Of a DNA stretch of 61,977 nucleotides, positions 17,576-27,400 are shown one piece after another; position 1 is the stretch's first letter; the number at the start of each line of letters is the position of its first letter. A program made the position numbers and the translations under genes. The DNA is from Aeromonas aquatica. Lineage in GTDB: Bacteria > Pseudomonadota > Gammaproteobacteria > Enterobacterales > Aeromonadaceae. The stretch covers positions 1 through 61,977 of the forward strand of contig NZ_JRGL01000093.1 in the NCBI RefSeq assembly GCF_000764655.1, written 5' to 3'. The notes beneath the pieces are model-generated. The model ran no database searches. It was not told the DNA's origin and was given only the letters and a program-made list of their open reading frames with translations.

Positions 17576-17688
17576 CAGGCAGGTTAAGCGCTTTGAGACC
17601 CGATATGACGCAACTGTGAAGTTCGTCTATATGGCGTGCGCGAAGTGACGGCTAGAATGGGAAAACCGCCCACCATCAACAGATAAAT

Positions 17689-18012
17689 ATGAGTGAAGCC
17701 AACGCCTTATACCGAGTGCAGTTTATTTGCCACAGCGAGCGCTACGAGGTCTATGTCAGGGAGGTCAATCAGGGTCCACTGTTCGGCTTCATCGAGATAG
17801 CGAATTTCGTCTGGGACAACCACACGGCGCTCATCGTCGATCCCGGTCACGAGAAGCTCAAGAGCGAGTTTGCCGACGTCAACCGCACCCTGATCCCCAT
17901 GCATCAGGTGCTGCGCATCGACCAGGTGCGCAAGCAGGGGGCGGCCCGCATCACTGAGCTCGGCAACAACGTCGCCTCCTTCCCCGGCCCCATCTATACC
18001 AAGAAACCCTGA
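17689..18012 (+). CDS. DUF1820 family protein
   Basis: Small cytoplasmic protein of 107 aa of unknown function. It matches the DUF1820 pattern: YRVQFICHSERYEVYVREV, GFIEIANFVW, VNRTLIPMHQVLRIDQV and a C-terminal FPGPIYTKKP. No signal peptide or membrane helix is seen. The preceding 110 bases contain TAGAAT (17653-17658), a plausible -10 element. It is monocistronic and convergent with the LysR gene. Confidence 0.85.
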   Translation: MSEANALYRVQFICHSERYEVYVREVNQGPLFGFIEIANFVWDNHTALIVDPGHEKLKSEFADVNRTLIPMHQVLRIDQVRKQGAARITELGNNVASFPGPIYTKKP

Positions 18013-18019
18013 GCCGGAC

Positions 18020-18046
18020 CAAAAAGCCCTGAGCCCGTTCAGGGCT
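18020..18046 (-). terminator. LysR-gene terminator between convergent genes
   Basis: Perfect 8-bp stem AGCCCTGA / TCAGGGCT. On the minus strand it is followed by TTTTT, so it mainly ends the LysR transcript. Confidence 0.75.
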
Positions 18047-18975
18047 CATCCCTGTACCATGACCCGCCCCAATTGCAGGATCCGTTGGCGGAACCAGCGC
18101 AGAGCGGGCTCTTCCCCCGTGGGGCCGTACCACACCAGGCTGTGGGTCACGGCGCCATAGTCGAAGGGAGGCTCGAGGCGCACCAGCCCCGGCAGGTCGG
18201 CCTGGGTCGCCCAGCCTTCGATGGCGGTGAGGATGAGATCGCTCTGGCGCAGCAAGGCCGCCGCGCTGCCAAAGTCCGGCAGGGTGGCCCCTATCTGGCG
18301 GCGCACCTGCAACTGGGCCAGGCTCTGCTCGAAGAAGGGGTTGGCCAGCTCGGTGTCGCGAATGGCGATGTGGCGCCAGCTCAGATAGGCGTCCAGATCC
18401 CAGGGCTTGTCCAGCGCCGGGTGATCTGCCCGCAGCAGGCAGACGAGCCTGTCTTCCCGCAAGGGCTCCCACACCAGCCCCGGGTGGCTCGGCAGGGGTT
18501 GGCTCTGATCGTGGGGCAAGATCACGAAGTCGAGTTTGCCCGTCGCCAGCCGCGCCAGCGCCTGCTCGTCCTTGTTCCAGATGATGGGCATCATCCCCGG
18601 CACCTCCCGCATCAACTGACCCAGAATGGGCCCTATGGGCCAGACCATGCCGCTCTCTCGCAGCGCTATGTTCAGCTGTCCCTGCCAGCTGGCGGGGGTG
18701 AACCCCTCCTGGCTGGTGAGGCCGTTCAGCTCGCGCAGCAGCCGCTGCAGGCTGGGGCCGAGCCGCTCGGCGAACGGGGTGAGCAGCAGCTGATTGCCTT
18801 GGCGATAGAGCAGCTGATCCCCGAGCAGGGCGCGCAGTTGATTGAGCGTCTTGCTGACGGAGGAGGGGGTGGTGCAGAGGCGCTCGGCGCTGCGGGTGAC
18901 GCTCTGGCTGTCCAGCAGCAGGTGCAGGGTGACCAGATGGCGTCCTCCCAGGCGAGAGAGTGCGATCAGATCCAT
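18046..18975 (-). CDS. LysR-family transcriptional regulator
   Basis: DNA-binding regulator of 309 aa. The start at 18975 (MDLIALSRLGGRHLVTLHLL) has AGGAG upstream. The N-terminal wHTH is clear (DSQSVTRSAERLCTTPSSVSKTLNQLRALLGDQLLYRQGN), followed by an effector-binding domain of about 210 residues (EVPGMMPIIW, LDFVILPHD). The target is unknown. It lies 62 bases downstream of tyrB on the same strand behind a terminator; a functional link with aromatic amino-acid metabolism is only positional. Confidence 0.85.
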   Translation of the reverse strand: MDLIALSRLGGRHLVTLHLLLDSQSVTRSAERLCTTPSSVSKTLNQLRALLGDQLLYRQGNQLLLTPFAERLGPSLQRLLRELNGLTSQEGFTPASWQGQLNIALRESGMVWPIGPILGQLMREVPGMMPIIWNKDEQALARLATGKLDFVILPHDQSQPLPSHPGLVWEPLREDRLVCLLRADHPALDKPWDLDAYLSWRHIAIRDTELANPFFEQSLAQLQVRRQIGATLPDFGSAAALLRQSDLILTAIEGWATQADLPGLVRLEPPFDYGAVTHSLVWYGPTGEEPALRWFRQRILQLGRVMVQG

Positions 18976-19005
18976 AGTGGCTCCTGATAAAGGCGGGAAG
19001 GGGAA

Positions 19006-19032
19006 ACAAAAAGCCCCGCCGAGGCGGGGCTT
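19006..19032 (-). terminator. tyrB terminator
   Basis: Ten-bp stem AAGCCCCGCC / GGCGGGGCTT with a 2-base spacer, followed on the minus strand by TTTGTTT. It lies between tyrB and the LysR gene. Confidence 0.8.
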
Positions 19033-19037
19033 GGGGC

Positions 19038-20234
19038 TTAGCCCTTGAGCACGGCGGCCATGGCGTCGGCCACGTAGTCGACGTTGCGGCTGTTGAGGCC
19101 CGCCACGCACATGCGACCGGAGCGCACCAAGTAGACGGCGAACTCCTCACGCAGGCGATCGACCTGCTCCGGGGTGAAGCCGGTGTAGCTGAACATGCCG
19201 CGTTGGTTGACGAAGTAGCCAAAATCGCGGCCCGGCACCTTGGCGCTCAGCACCTCGAACAGCTTCTGGCGCATGGCCTTGATGCGGGTGCGCATCTCGG
19301 TCACTTCATCGACCCAGAGGGCGTGCAGCCCTGCGTCGTTCATCACGGCCGCGGTAATCTGGCCACCGTGGGTGGGAGGGCTGGAGTAGTTGCGACGCAC
19401 GGTCGCCTTCATCTGACCCAACACCCGGCCCGCCTCTTCCGCATCCTGACAGATGACAGACAGGCCGCCGCAGCGTTCACCGTAGAAGGAGAGGTTCTTG
19501 GAGAAGGAGTTGCTGACGAAGAAGCTGACCCCCGCATCGACCATGGCGCGGATGGCGTAGGCATCCTCCTCCAGGCCGTCACCGAAGCCCTGGTAGGCGA
19601 TATCCATAAAGGGGATCAGCCCCTTATCCACGACGAGCGCGATCACCTGATCCCACTGGGCGCGGGAGAGATCCACCCCGGTCGGGTTGTGGCAGCAGGG
19701 GTGCAGCAACACGATGCTCTTGGCCGGCAGGGTCGTGAGGCAGTCCAGCATGGCGTCGAAGTTGACGCCGCCGGTGGCGGCATCGTAGTAGGGATAGTCG
19801 TGCACCTTGATGCCGGCCCCCTCGAACATGGCCTTGTGGTTGTCCCAGGTCGGATTGCTGACCCAGACCTCTGAGGTCGGGAAGTAGCGCTTGAGCAGAT
19901 CGGCCCCGATCTTCAGGGCGCCGGAGCCGCCTATGGTCTGGATGGTGGCGATGCGGCCGGCCTTGACCGCGGCATGCTCGGCGCCAAACAGCAGATGCTG
20001 CACGGCGGTGCGGTAGTTGGCGGCCCCTTCCATCGGCTGGTAGGGGCGCGGTGCCGGCGCGGCGGCGCGGGCGGCTTCGGCCTGCTGTACCGAGCCCAGC
20101 AGCGGAATGCGGCCCTGCTCATCGTAATAGAGGCCGATCCCCAGGTTCACTTTCTGTTCGCGGGTGTCTTTGTGGAAAGTCTCGACGAGCGTGAGTATGG
20201 GGTCGCCAGCATAGGCATCGACGTGTTCAAACAT
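19038..20234 (-). CDS. tyrB: Aromatic amino acid aminotransferase TyrB
   Basis: PLP-dependent class-I aminotransferase that interconverts phenylalanine, tyrosine, aspartate or leucine with their keto acids. The 398-aa product is of aspartate/aromatic aminotransferase Ia type. Marks include [44 protein letters not shown], the PLP lysine segment [17 protein letters not shown] and the substrate arginine near the C-terminus. [12 protein letters not shown] and the active-site context resemble TyrB more than AspC, but the two are hard to separate without alignment. AAGGA precedes the ATG. Confidence 0.87.
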   Translation of the reverse strand: MFEHVDAYAGDPILTLVETFHKDTREQKVNLGIGLYYDEQGRIPLLGSVQQAEAARAAAPAPRPYQPMEGAANYRTAVQHLLFGAEHAAVKAGRIATIQTIGGSGALKIGADLLKRYFPTSEVWVSNPTWDNHKAMFEGAGIKVHDYPYYDAATGGVNFDAMLDCLTTLPAKSIVLLHPCCHNPTGVDLSRAQWDQVIALVVDKGLIPFMDIAYQGFGDGLEEDAYAIRAMVDAGVSFFVSNSFSKNLSFYGERCGGLSVICQDAEEAGRVLGQMKATVRRNYSSPPTHGGQITAAVMNDAGLHALWVDEVTEMRTRIKAMRQKLFEVLSAKVPGRDFGYFVNQRGMFSYTGFTPEQVDRLREEFAVYLVRSGRMCVAGLNSRNVDYVADAMAAVLKG

Positions 20235-20340
20235 GGGGGGTCCTTGCGAAGTGGAGTCCAGAAAACGGAGATCAATGATCGGCGGTCATCATGGCGTAAA
20301 GCTGGCGAGGCCTCAAGCCCTTGTGTGGATGACCATCTCA

Positions 20341-20368
20341 AAGAGAGAGGGAGGTCGGTCGCCTCCCT
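20341..20368 (-). terminator. Diguanylate cyclase gene terminator
   Basis: Stem AGGGAGG / CCTCCCT with a 7-base loop, followed on the minus strand by CTCTCTTTG. It lies just after the gene's stop. Confidence 0.6.
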
Positions 20369-20391
20369 GATTCATATGGTCCGGTATCAAC

Positions 20392-21996
20392 CTATTCCTG
20401 CTCTGTCGGGGCTGGATCGTCATAGTCATCCACCGAGGTGATGCGGTTCTTGCCGGCGTGCTTAGCGCGATAGAGTGCGCCGTCAACCAGGACAAAGAAG
20501 GCCTCCTGGCTCAGTCCGTTGCGTCGGCCAATGCCGCTGCTGAAGCTTATCTGCATACCGACCTCACGCCAGGTCAGGGTGCTGGCGATCTCCCGCCATT
20601 CGTCCATGGTCAGCCGGGCAAGCTCCAACGACATATCCTCGAAGATGGCGATGAGCTCCTCGCCGCCGAAGCGATAGAGCGAGGCTCTATCTCCCAGCAG
20701 TTGCTGACCCAGGGTCGAGATCCGCCGCAGGACTGCATCCCCGGTGGCGTGGCCGTGGGTGTCGTTGATCGACTTGAAGTTGTCGATATCTATGATGGCC
20801 ATGACATAGTCGCTGTCAGTTTCATGCAGCCGGGCCAGCTTCTCGTTCAGGCTATGGCGATTGTAGAGCCCGGTCAGAGGGTCACGGTTCATTCGCTCGA
20901 ACGAGGCTTTCAACTGCTCGGAGACGATGGAGATCTCCTGCTTGAGCACATGGGCCTCGGGCAGATGGATCTTGTCCAGGTGGCTGAGCTGCTCCTCCTG
21001 GGACATGACCCGCAACTGCTTGACGGTCTGTAGCAGGGTGGCGATCAGTCGCTCGATCTTCAGCCGGAAGATGATGGCGGCGAGCACGAACAGGGTGCCG
21101 GTCAGTATGGTCACCACCAGCACCATGGTGCCGTAGCGCAGCGCCGCCTTGTCACGACGCAGCTGGATGGTGATGGCCAGCAGCTCGGGGCGAGCGGGTA
21201 CGGTCGAGTAGGCAACGAATTCATCCTCGTCCGACGAATAGAAGGAGCCGGTGGTGCCGACCAGCTGATTGGACCAACTCGGTGCGAATAACAGGCCGAT
21301 CCGGTTGGGATTGGAGTGGACCAGTATCCGGTTGCTCGCCCTGTTCAGCAACAGGTGCTGCAGGGCGTTGTCCCGGCTCAGCATGGCATCCAGCCGCTGT
21401 GACCAGGCCGGCAGATCGATGTCGGCCCCGACGACACCGTACGAGGTGCCGTCGTGGTGGTCGATGAGGCGAGCCACGGTGATGGTCATCCTGTGGGTCA
21501 GCGCATCTTCATAGGGAGGGGACCAGTAATAGTTCCCCGGCACGGCCTCTGCCCCCTTGAACCAGACCCGGGTGCGCGGATCGACAGCGTTGCTGTTGTG
21601 CTCGATGGAGAAGCGAAAATCCTGCTGATCATCGCTGGAGAACCACTCCCCGCTGGAGTTGGCGTAGAAGATGACACTCAACAGATCGTTCTGTTTGACC
21701 TGATCCCGCCAGATGTCCCTGTAGTACTTTTTGCTCTTATCGGATTGCGCGATGGGGATGATCTTGTCTGCGGTGATGGAGGTTCCCAGTGCCCGCACTA
21801 GCTGCCTGTGAATGTCCCCTTCGGCCAGCGACAGGGCATGGTTGATCGATACCAGTTTCTGCTCGATGGTGTCCTGATAGTGGAGCTTTGAGACGATATA
21901 GAGCGTGAGCATGGCCAGCAGCAGCGGCATGGCCAGCAGGATCAAATAGCCAGTCAGAAAAGAGGATTTTCCCTGCGGTGTATTTGAACGAGACAT
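20392..21996 (-). CDS. Membrane diguanylate cyclase, Cache-GGDEF
   Basis: Inner-membrane sensor making cyclic di-GMP. The 534-aa product has TM1 (residues about 13-34), a periplasmic double-Cache-like region (about 35-285, with DPRTRVWFKGA and YGVVGADIDL), TM2 (about 288-312) and a C-terminal GGDEF domain. The active-site motif is GGEEL (444-448), so the usual final F is L; the metal-binding DIDNFKSINDTHGH and DPLTGLYNR are intact and activity is likely. No RxxD inhibitory site is evident. AGGA precedes the start. The c-di-GMP riboswitch of gbpA lies in the same window, but no direct link is shown. Confidence 0.9.
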   Translation of the reverse strand: MSRSNTPQGKSSFLTGYLILLAMPLLLAMLTLYIVSKLHYQDTIEQKLVSINHALSLAEGDIHRQLVRALGTSITADKIIPIAQSDKSKKYYRDIWRDQVKQNDLLSVIFYANSSGEWFSSDDQQDFRFSIEHNSNAVDPRTRVWFKGAEAVPGNYYWSPPYEDALTHRMTITVARLIDHHDGTSYGVVGADIDLPAWSQRLDAMLSRDNALQHLLLNRASNRILVHSNPNRIGLLFAPSWSNQLVGTTGSFYSSDEDEFVAYSTVPARPELLAITIQLRRDKAALRYGTMVLVVTILTGTLFVLAAIIFRLKIERLIATLLQTVKQLRVMSQEEQLSHLDKIHLPEAHVLKQEISIVSEQLKASFERMNRDPLTGLYNRHSLNEKLARLHETDSDYVMAIIDIDNFKSINDTHGHATGDAVLRRISTLGQQLLGDRASLYRFGGEELIAIFEDMSLELARLTMDEWREIASTLTWREVGMQISFSSGIGRRNGLSQEAFFVLVDGALYRAKHAGKNRITSVDDYDDPAPTEQE

Positions 21997-22358
21997 AAAC
22001 CATCCTCACTGATGGCGGGGGAGCCCTCACCGTCCCGTCGTGGCGGTTCTGGCAACCCTGGCAGAATAAAATCTGAACGATGAAAAGGACGAGGTGTGGC
22101 CTGTGATTCTTCCTGTTTGAGAATAGGTTGGGAGCAAGGGAAAAGCATCGGCAGGCTGGCCAACGAGCATGACACCGCCGAGAGCCGTGGCAGAAAGCGG
22201 GGAGATGAGCAGCCACGACAACCGGCGATCTTTTTGTGACAGTGAGGCCAACCACGTCAGCGGGGGCTCCAGCCACTTGGGGGCGCGTATTCCTATGCCG
22301 CAGGCTGTACCGGCGAGGATGCACCAAGCCACGCGGGTTATGCCAATTCCTGGCCGGT
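21997..22358. other. Intergenic region with no supported gene
   Basis: This stretch lies between dmeR and the diguanylate cyclase gene (both leftward) and should contain the latter's promoter. A leftward GTG-started frame of about 100 codons (22332-22027) is rich in W/L/A and could look like a membrane fragment, but it has no SD, no recognised family and an odd composition. I see no terminator after dmeR and no repeat. Confidence 0.4.
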
Positions 22359-22634
22359 TTATTTGAGGTAGGAGCGCAGTACCCGCACCACCTGATCCAG
22401 ATCCTCAAGCCGCTCGGTCGGGGTCGCCTCGGCGGCGCCGAGGTGCTCGCGCATGTGACCCTCCAGCACCTCCAGCATCAGGCCGTTGACGGCGCCGCGA
22501 ATGGCCGCTATCTGCTGCAAGATGGCGGCGCAGTCGCTCCCTTGCTCCAGCGCGCTCTCCAGCGCCCCTGTCTGCCCCTTGATGCGGCGGACTCTGGCCA
22601 GCAGCTTCTTCTTGTTGTGTACCGTGTGTGACAT
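22359..22634 (-). CDS. dmeR: RcnR/DmeR-type Ni/Co-responsive repressor
   Basis: CsoR/RcnR-family metal-sensing repressor of 91 aa, all-helical. The RcnR ligand set is present: His3, Cys35, His60 and His64 (MSH..., GSDCAAI, EGHMREHL), which in E. coli RcnR binds Ni(II)/Co(II). FrmR-type formaldehyde sensing also needs Cys35, but His60 and His64 favour metal. It is divergent from the CDF exporter gene, the dmeR-dmeF arrangement. A palindrome in the 71-bp gap is the probable operator, so it should repress both genes until metal binds. Confidence 0.85.
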   Translation of the reverse strand: MSHTVHNKKKLLARVRRIKGQTGALESALEQGSDCAAILQQIAAIRGAVNGLMLEVLEGHMREHLGAAEATPTERLEDLDQVVRVLRSYLK

Positions 22635-22657
22635 GCAGGATCCTCTCGCGCGATAAA

Positions 22658-22680
22658 ACTATACTAGGGTATAGTATATT
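22658..22680. promoter_or_regulatory. Probable DmeR operator
   Basis: ATACTA-GGGTA-TAGTAT (22661-22677) is a perfect 6-bp inverted repeat with a G-tract centre, within an AT-rich segment between the divergent dmeR and dmeF genes. AT-rich arms around a G/C tract are the RcnR/FrmR operator style. It also overlaps likely -10 sequences, so binding would block transcription. Confidence 0.7.
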
Positions 22681-22705
22681 GCATCGTGCCCCGCAGGAGA
22701 AATTC

Positions 22706-23650
22706 ATGTCGTCCGTCGCCTCACACTGCCAGCAACCCGTGGTACACCAGGGCAATCCGCTGGCCGAACAGAAGACCCGCTGGGCCGTGCTGCTCACCCT
22801 CATCATGATGGTGGCGGAGATCGCGGGGGGCTGGGTGTTCAACTCCATGGCGCTGCTGGCCGACGGCTGGCACATGAGCTCCCACGCCCTGGCCCTCGGC
22901 CTCTCGGTGCTGGCTTATCGCGCCGCCCGCCACTATGCCAGGGACCACAGGTTCAGCTTCGGTACCTGGAAGATAGAGGTGCTTGGCGGCTTCACCAGCG
23001 CCCTGCTGCTGGTGGGAGTGGCGGGGTTGATGCTGTTCGAGTCGGTGGCCCGGTTGCTGGATCCCAGCCCCATTCACTATCAGCAGGCGATCAGCATCGC
23101 CCTGCTTGGCCTGCTGGTGAATCTCGCCTGTGCCTGGTTGCTCAAGGACGATCAGGGCCATCATCACGGTCACGACCATGATCATCATCATGGCCACGCT
23201 CATCATGAGCACGGCGGCAGGCACGAGCATCAGGATCTGAACCTGCGCGCAGCCTATATCCACGTGCTGGCGGATGCGGCGACCTCGGTGCTGGCCATCT
23301 TCGCGCTGGTGGGGGGCATGTTGTGGGGGGCCGACTGGCTGGATCCCCTGATGGGCATAGTGGGGGCCGTGCTGGTGGCGGTCTGGGCAAAGGGCCTGCT
23401 GCGCGACACCGGGCTGGTGCTGCTGGATGCGGAGATGGATGCGCCCGTGGTGGAGGAGATCCGCGAGGTGATCGGCGACCTGCCTAGCACCGAGATCCGC
23501 GATCTGCACGTCTGGCGGGTCGGACAGGGGCAATACGCCGGTGTGCTGTCGCTGCTGATGGAGGAACCCGTACCGGCCCGGCAGATCCGCGAGCGGCTCG
23601 CCATCCACGAGGAGCTGGTGCACCTGACCATAGAGATCGACAGGGCCTGA
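22706..23650 (+). CDS. dmeF: DmeF-type CDF cation efflux protein
   Basis: Inner-membrane cation diffusion facilitator exporting divalent metal (Co/Ni, possibly Zn) from the cytoplasm. The start at 22706 follows GGAGA. The 314-aa product has six predicted helices with the CDF metal sites SMALLADGWHMSSHAL in TM2 and AYIHVLADAATSVLAI in TM5. A long His/Asp-rich loop (about residues 150-172, HHHGHDHDHHHGHAHHEHGG) links TM4 and TM5, and a C-terminal cytoplasmic domain follows. Divergence from an RcnR-type repressor points to Co/Ni detoxification. Confidence 0.88.
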   Translation: MSSVASHCQQPVVHQGNPLAEQKTRWAVLLTLIMMVAEIAGGWVFNSMALLADGWHMSSHALALGLSVLAYRAARHYARDHRFSFGTWKIEVLGGFTSALLLVGVAGLMLFESVARLLDPSPIHYQQAISIALLGLLVNLACAWLLKDDQGHHHGHDHDHHHGHAHHEHGGRHEHQDLNLRAAYIHVLADAATSVLAIFALVGGMLWGADWLDPLMGIVGAVLVAVWAKGLLRDTGLVLLDAEMDAPVVEEIREVIGDLPSTEIRDLHVWRVGQGQYAGVLSLLMEEPVPARQIRERLAIHEELVHLTIEIDRA

Positions 23651-23752
23651 ATCAGGCCGGTGCGGCGGCTCCTCAAGGCGACCGCCCTGCTGGTTGGCTC
23701 CCGACTGCGGTGTTAGCCGAAGGGCGCTGTCTCTCAGGCAACGGCGAGGGGT

Positions 23753-24145
23753 TCACGCCTCGGGCTTATGCTGCCAGACGGTGCCCAGCAGCAGCCTGAG
23801 CAACAACCGGGGCGGGTCATCCAGCAGGCGGCCCGCCTCCAGTTGCAGCTGGCCATCGGCACTGAACCTCAGGCTGGCGTGGGGCAGTTCCTCCTCATCC
23901 ACAATCTGGATGATACCGTGCAGGGTGCCCCGCTCCCCGGGCTGGCAGCGCAGCCTCAGTTCGCGCGGCTCCCCCAGCAGGGTGAAGGCGCGGGAGAGCT
24001 GCGGGGTATCCTCGTAGTCCGGCCATTTGAAGAAGTGATACTGCTCGGCGAGGGCCCCGGCTCGCTGGCAGAATTGATCGAACAGCTGGCTGATGGCCAG
24101 GTACTCCTCGTCCAGCCGTTTCGCCTGTTCATCGATACGCGTCAT
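23753..24145 (-). CDS. Hypothetical protein, 130 aa
   Basis: I do not recognise a family. The chosen start, 24145 (MTRIDEQAKRLDEEYLAI), has AGGAG eight bases upstream; ATG 24151 is too close to it. The product is soluble, with an N-terminal helical segment of about 40 residues, a middle with charged beta-like stretches (RELRLRCQPGERG) and a C-terminal leucine-rich tail (RLLLRLLLGTVW). No signal peptide is seen. It is monocistronic, between dmeF (convergent) and pulA (divergent). Confidence 0.65.
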   Translation of the reverse strand: MTRIDEQAKRLDEEYLAISQLFDQFCQRAGALAEQYHFFKWPDYEDTPQLSRAFTLLGEPRELRLRCQPGERGTLHGIIQIVDEEELPHASLRFSADGQLQLEAGRLLDDPPRLLLRLLLGTVWQHKPEA

Positions 24146-24405
24146 CGACATCTCCTGATATCCATTTGATCGGAAATAGATTTTTACTGCATCACCGGGA
24201 CAGATTCCGGTATGGGGACAATATTGGCCCCAGTCTGTGAGCTCGCTCCAACTTTCGTTATGAAAACGTTATCTTGTTGAAACGGATTGGTTTTTTTTGC
24301 CGCCCTGCTCACATTTACAACAATCTCCGCTGATTAATATGACAGCGCTCGGCCAAGGCCGGGTACTCGTCTATCGAGACTAACTACAGCGGGAATTATA
24401 AAAAA
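24146..24405 (+). promoter_or_regulatory. pulA upstream region
   Basis: AT-rich 260-bp region that must contain the pulA promoter. It holds a CCGG-N6-TCCGG-type short inverted repeat near 24197-24213 and a T8 run at about 24290. I could not identify a MalT box. The SD of pulA is poor (GCGGGA about 15 bases up). Confidence 0.35.
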
Positions 24406-27400
24406 ATGGATATGAAAAAGACCAAAGTGGCGCTGGTTACAGCCTCACTGCTCGCGCTTTTGTCTGGCTGTAATGACAACAGCTCCTCTGCTACCACCCC
24501 GACCCCTCAGGATGAGCCCGTCGCTCGCCTTCCCAATGTGCAACCCCCGGCCGAACAGCTGGTAGCCGGCCCCAATGAAGCGGTGATCGCCCTGGTCGAC
24601 ACCCAGACCAGCGCCGCACGGGGGGTCGACGGCCCCTTCGCCGGCCACAGCATGCACCTGTGGAACAACGATGCCTGTAACTCGACCGCCGACAGTGGCC
24701 TGAACGCGAGCTGGGATGACAAGAGCAAGACGCCGTCTGCGGCGGACAGCTTCGGTCCGAGCTGGGTGGTGCCGCTCTCCAAGATGGAAGGCTGCATCAA
24801 CTTTATCGCCCGTAACGGCGATCTGGCGAACCTGACCGGCTCCGATATGAAGGTCGTCTTCAGCGATCACCCGGATCGCACCGTGGCCATAGTCGCGGGC
24901 AAGAACGAGATCTTCGGCAGCCGTGCCGAGGCCTTCACCGCCGCCTTCGGCGTGGCGGGGGCCAGTGCCCACCTGATCGATGGCAACACCCTGATCTGGC
25001 AAGGGGGCAAGGACAAACCCCATGTGCGCCTCTACTACACGGACTCCGGCACCATCACCGCCAATAGCGAGGGGGTGTTCGACTTCCCCTATCTCAAGCT
25101 GACCCCCACCAGCCTGACTGCCGAGCAGCAGGCCAAGTATCCGCATCTCAAGGATGCCGCCGCCTTCGCCCTGCCCTCTGGCAAAGATCTCAAGCCCCTG
25201 CTCAAGGGTGAGCTGGTGGCCATCGGTACCGATCAGAGCGGTATCCTGCAGGGGGCAACCCTGGTGCAGAGCGCCGGGGCTCTCGACGCCGTCTACGCAG
25301 AGGCGGCCACCAAGCTCAGCTATGGCGCCATCGTCGAGGGCGGCAATGTCACCTTCCGGCTCTGGGCGCCGACCGCCAAGTCGGTCAAGCTGGCGCTGTT
25401 CGACGAGCAGCACAAATCCCTGGGCGAGCGTGCCATGACACAAGACGAGGCCAGCGGCAGCTGGAGTCTGCAGGGTGGTGCCGATCTGGTGGGCAAATAT
25501 TACCGCTATGACATTCAGGTCTATCATCCCCTGAGTCGCAAGCTGGAATCCTATCAGGTCACCGACCCCTACTCCCTGAGCCTGGCCATGAACTCCGAGT
25601 TCAGTCAGGTGGTGGATCTCAACGATCCCGCCTTGAAACCGGCGGGTTGGGACAGCCTGAAGGCCCCCCACAGCCAGGCCAATCCAGCCGACATCGTCAT
25701 CTATGAGGCTCATGTCCGGGATCTGACCGGCAACGATGAATCCACTCCGCCCGAGCATCGCGGCAAGTTCCTGGGGCTGACCGACAGCGACAGCGTGCCG
25801 GTGACTCACCTCAAGGCGTTGGCCAAGAGCGGCGTCAGCCACCTGCACCTGCTGCCGGTGTTCGACATCGCCACCATCAACGAAGATCCGGCCAAGGTCG
25901 CCAACATCGGCGACGACTTCAGCAAGCTGTGCGAGGTCAATCCCGAGGTCAAGAACTCCAGGTTCGCCAGCCACTGTGGCGGTGGTGAGACCATAGAGAC
26001 GGTGCTGGCGGATCTGCAAGGGAGCGACAGCAAGGAGAGCCCGGTAGTGCAGGAGCTGTACGGCTATCTGCGCGGGGTGGACTCCTTCAACTGGGGTTAT
26101 GATCCCTTCCACTACACCACCCCGGAAGGCTCCTACGCCACCAATGCGGAGGGGACGACCCGGATCAAGGAGTTCCGCGAGATGGTGCAGGCCATCAAGC
26201 AGGACATCGGCATGAACGTGGTGATGGACGTGGTCTACAACCACACCAACGAGGCTGGCCTCGGCCCGAAATCGGTGCTCGACAAGATAGTGCCCTGGTA
26301 TTACCAGCGTCTGAACCCGGAGACCGGCTCGGTCGAGAACTCCACCTGCTGCTCCAACACGGCACCGGAACACGCCATGTTCGCCAAGCTGATGGATGAC
26401 TCCCTGGTGACCTGGGCGCGGGACTACAAGGTCGACGCTTTCCGCTTCGATCTGATGGGTCACCATCCCAAGGATCAGATGGTGCAGGCCCTGGCCGAGG
26501 TGAAGAAGGTCAACCCCGAGATGTACTTCTACGGGGAAGGCTGGAACTTCGGCGAGGTGCAGGATGACAAGCGCTTCGTGCAGGCTATCCAGAAGCACCT
26601 TGGCGGCACCGGCATCGGCTCCTTCTCCGACCGGCTGCGGGATGCGGTCCGTGGCGGCAGCCCGTTTGACGGTGGCGAGGCCATCCGCAAGACCCAGGGC
26701 TTCGGCAACGGCGCCTATGTGGATCCCAACGAGGTGAACGGGGTCGATCTCGACACCGCCCTGCACCAGTCCGACCTGGTGCGCCTCGGCATGGCGGGCA
26801 ATCTCAAGGAGTTTGTGCTGACCGACAAGGACGGCATCCCGAAGAAGGGCGTTGACATCGACTACAACGGTCAGCCCGCGGGTTATGCCCAGGATCCGAC
26901 CGAAGTTCAGAACTATGTCGACAAGCACGACAACCAGACCCTGTTCGATAACCTGGCCTACAAGGCGCCTGCCGGTGCCGATCTGGTGCGGATGCAAGGG
27001 GTGTCACTTGCGACCGCCATGCTGGGGCAGGGGATCCCCTTCACTCACGCAGGGGTAGAATTGCTACGCTCCAAGTCCATGGAGCGGGACAGCTACGACT
27101 CGGGCGACTGGTACAACAGAGTCGACTACAGCCTCGGCGACAACAACTTCGACAAGGGCTTGCCGCGCAAGGACAAGGATGGTGACAACTATCCGCTGAT
27201 CGAGCAGGTACTGGGCCAGCATGCCAAACCGGGTGCCGCCGAGATGGAGCGCATGGTGGGCTTCTATCAGGAGCTGGCCGAGCTGCGTCAATCCTCCCGT
27301 CTGCTGCGTCTTGGCAGCGGTGCCGAGGTGATCAAGCGGGTCGACTTCCGCAACACCGGGCCGGATCAGGTGCCAGGCCTCATCGTGATGAGCGTGGATG

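Noticed and set aside
22027..22332. A GTG-started 100-codon leftward frame after dmeR
   Set aside because: No SD, no family, and a mixed hydrophobic then Ser/Thr/Arg-rich composition unlike a real protein; reported only as intergenic content.
23153..23230. CAT/CAC-rich run resembling simple-sequence repeat
   Set aside because: It encodes the His-rich loop of the CDF exporter in frame and is a normal family feature.
24165..24405. Search for a MalT box upstream of pulA
   Set aside because: No GGGGAGGAGG-like element, alone or paired, could be found; MalT control is left unsupported.
24445..26997. An 850-codon leftward frame inside pulA
   Set aside because: It is antisense to the GH13 motifs, which are all intact on the plus strand; no SD or recognisable domain.
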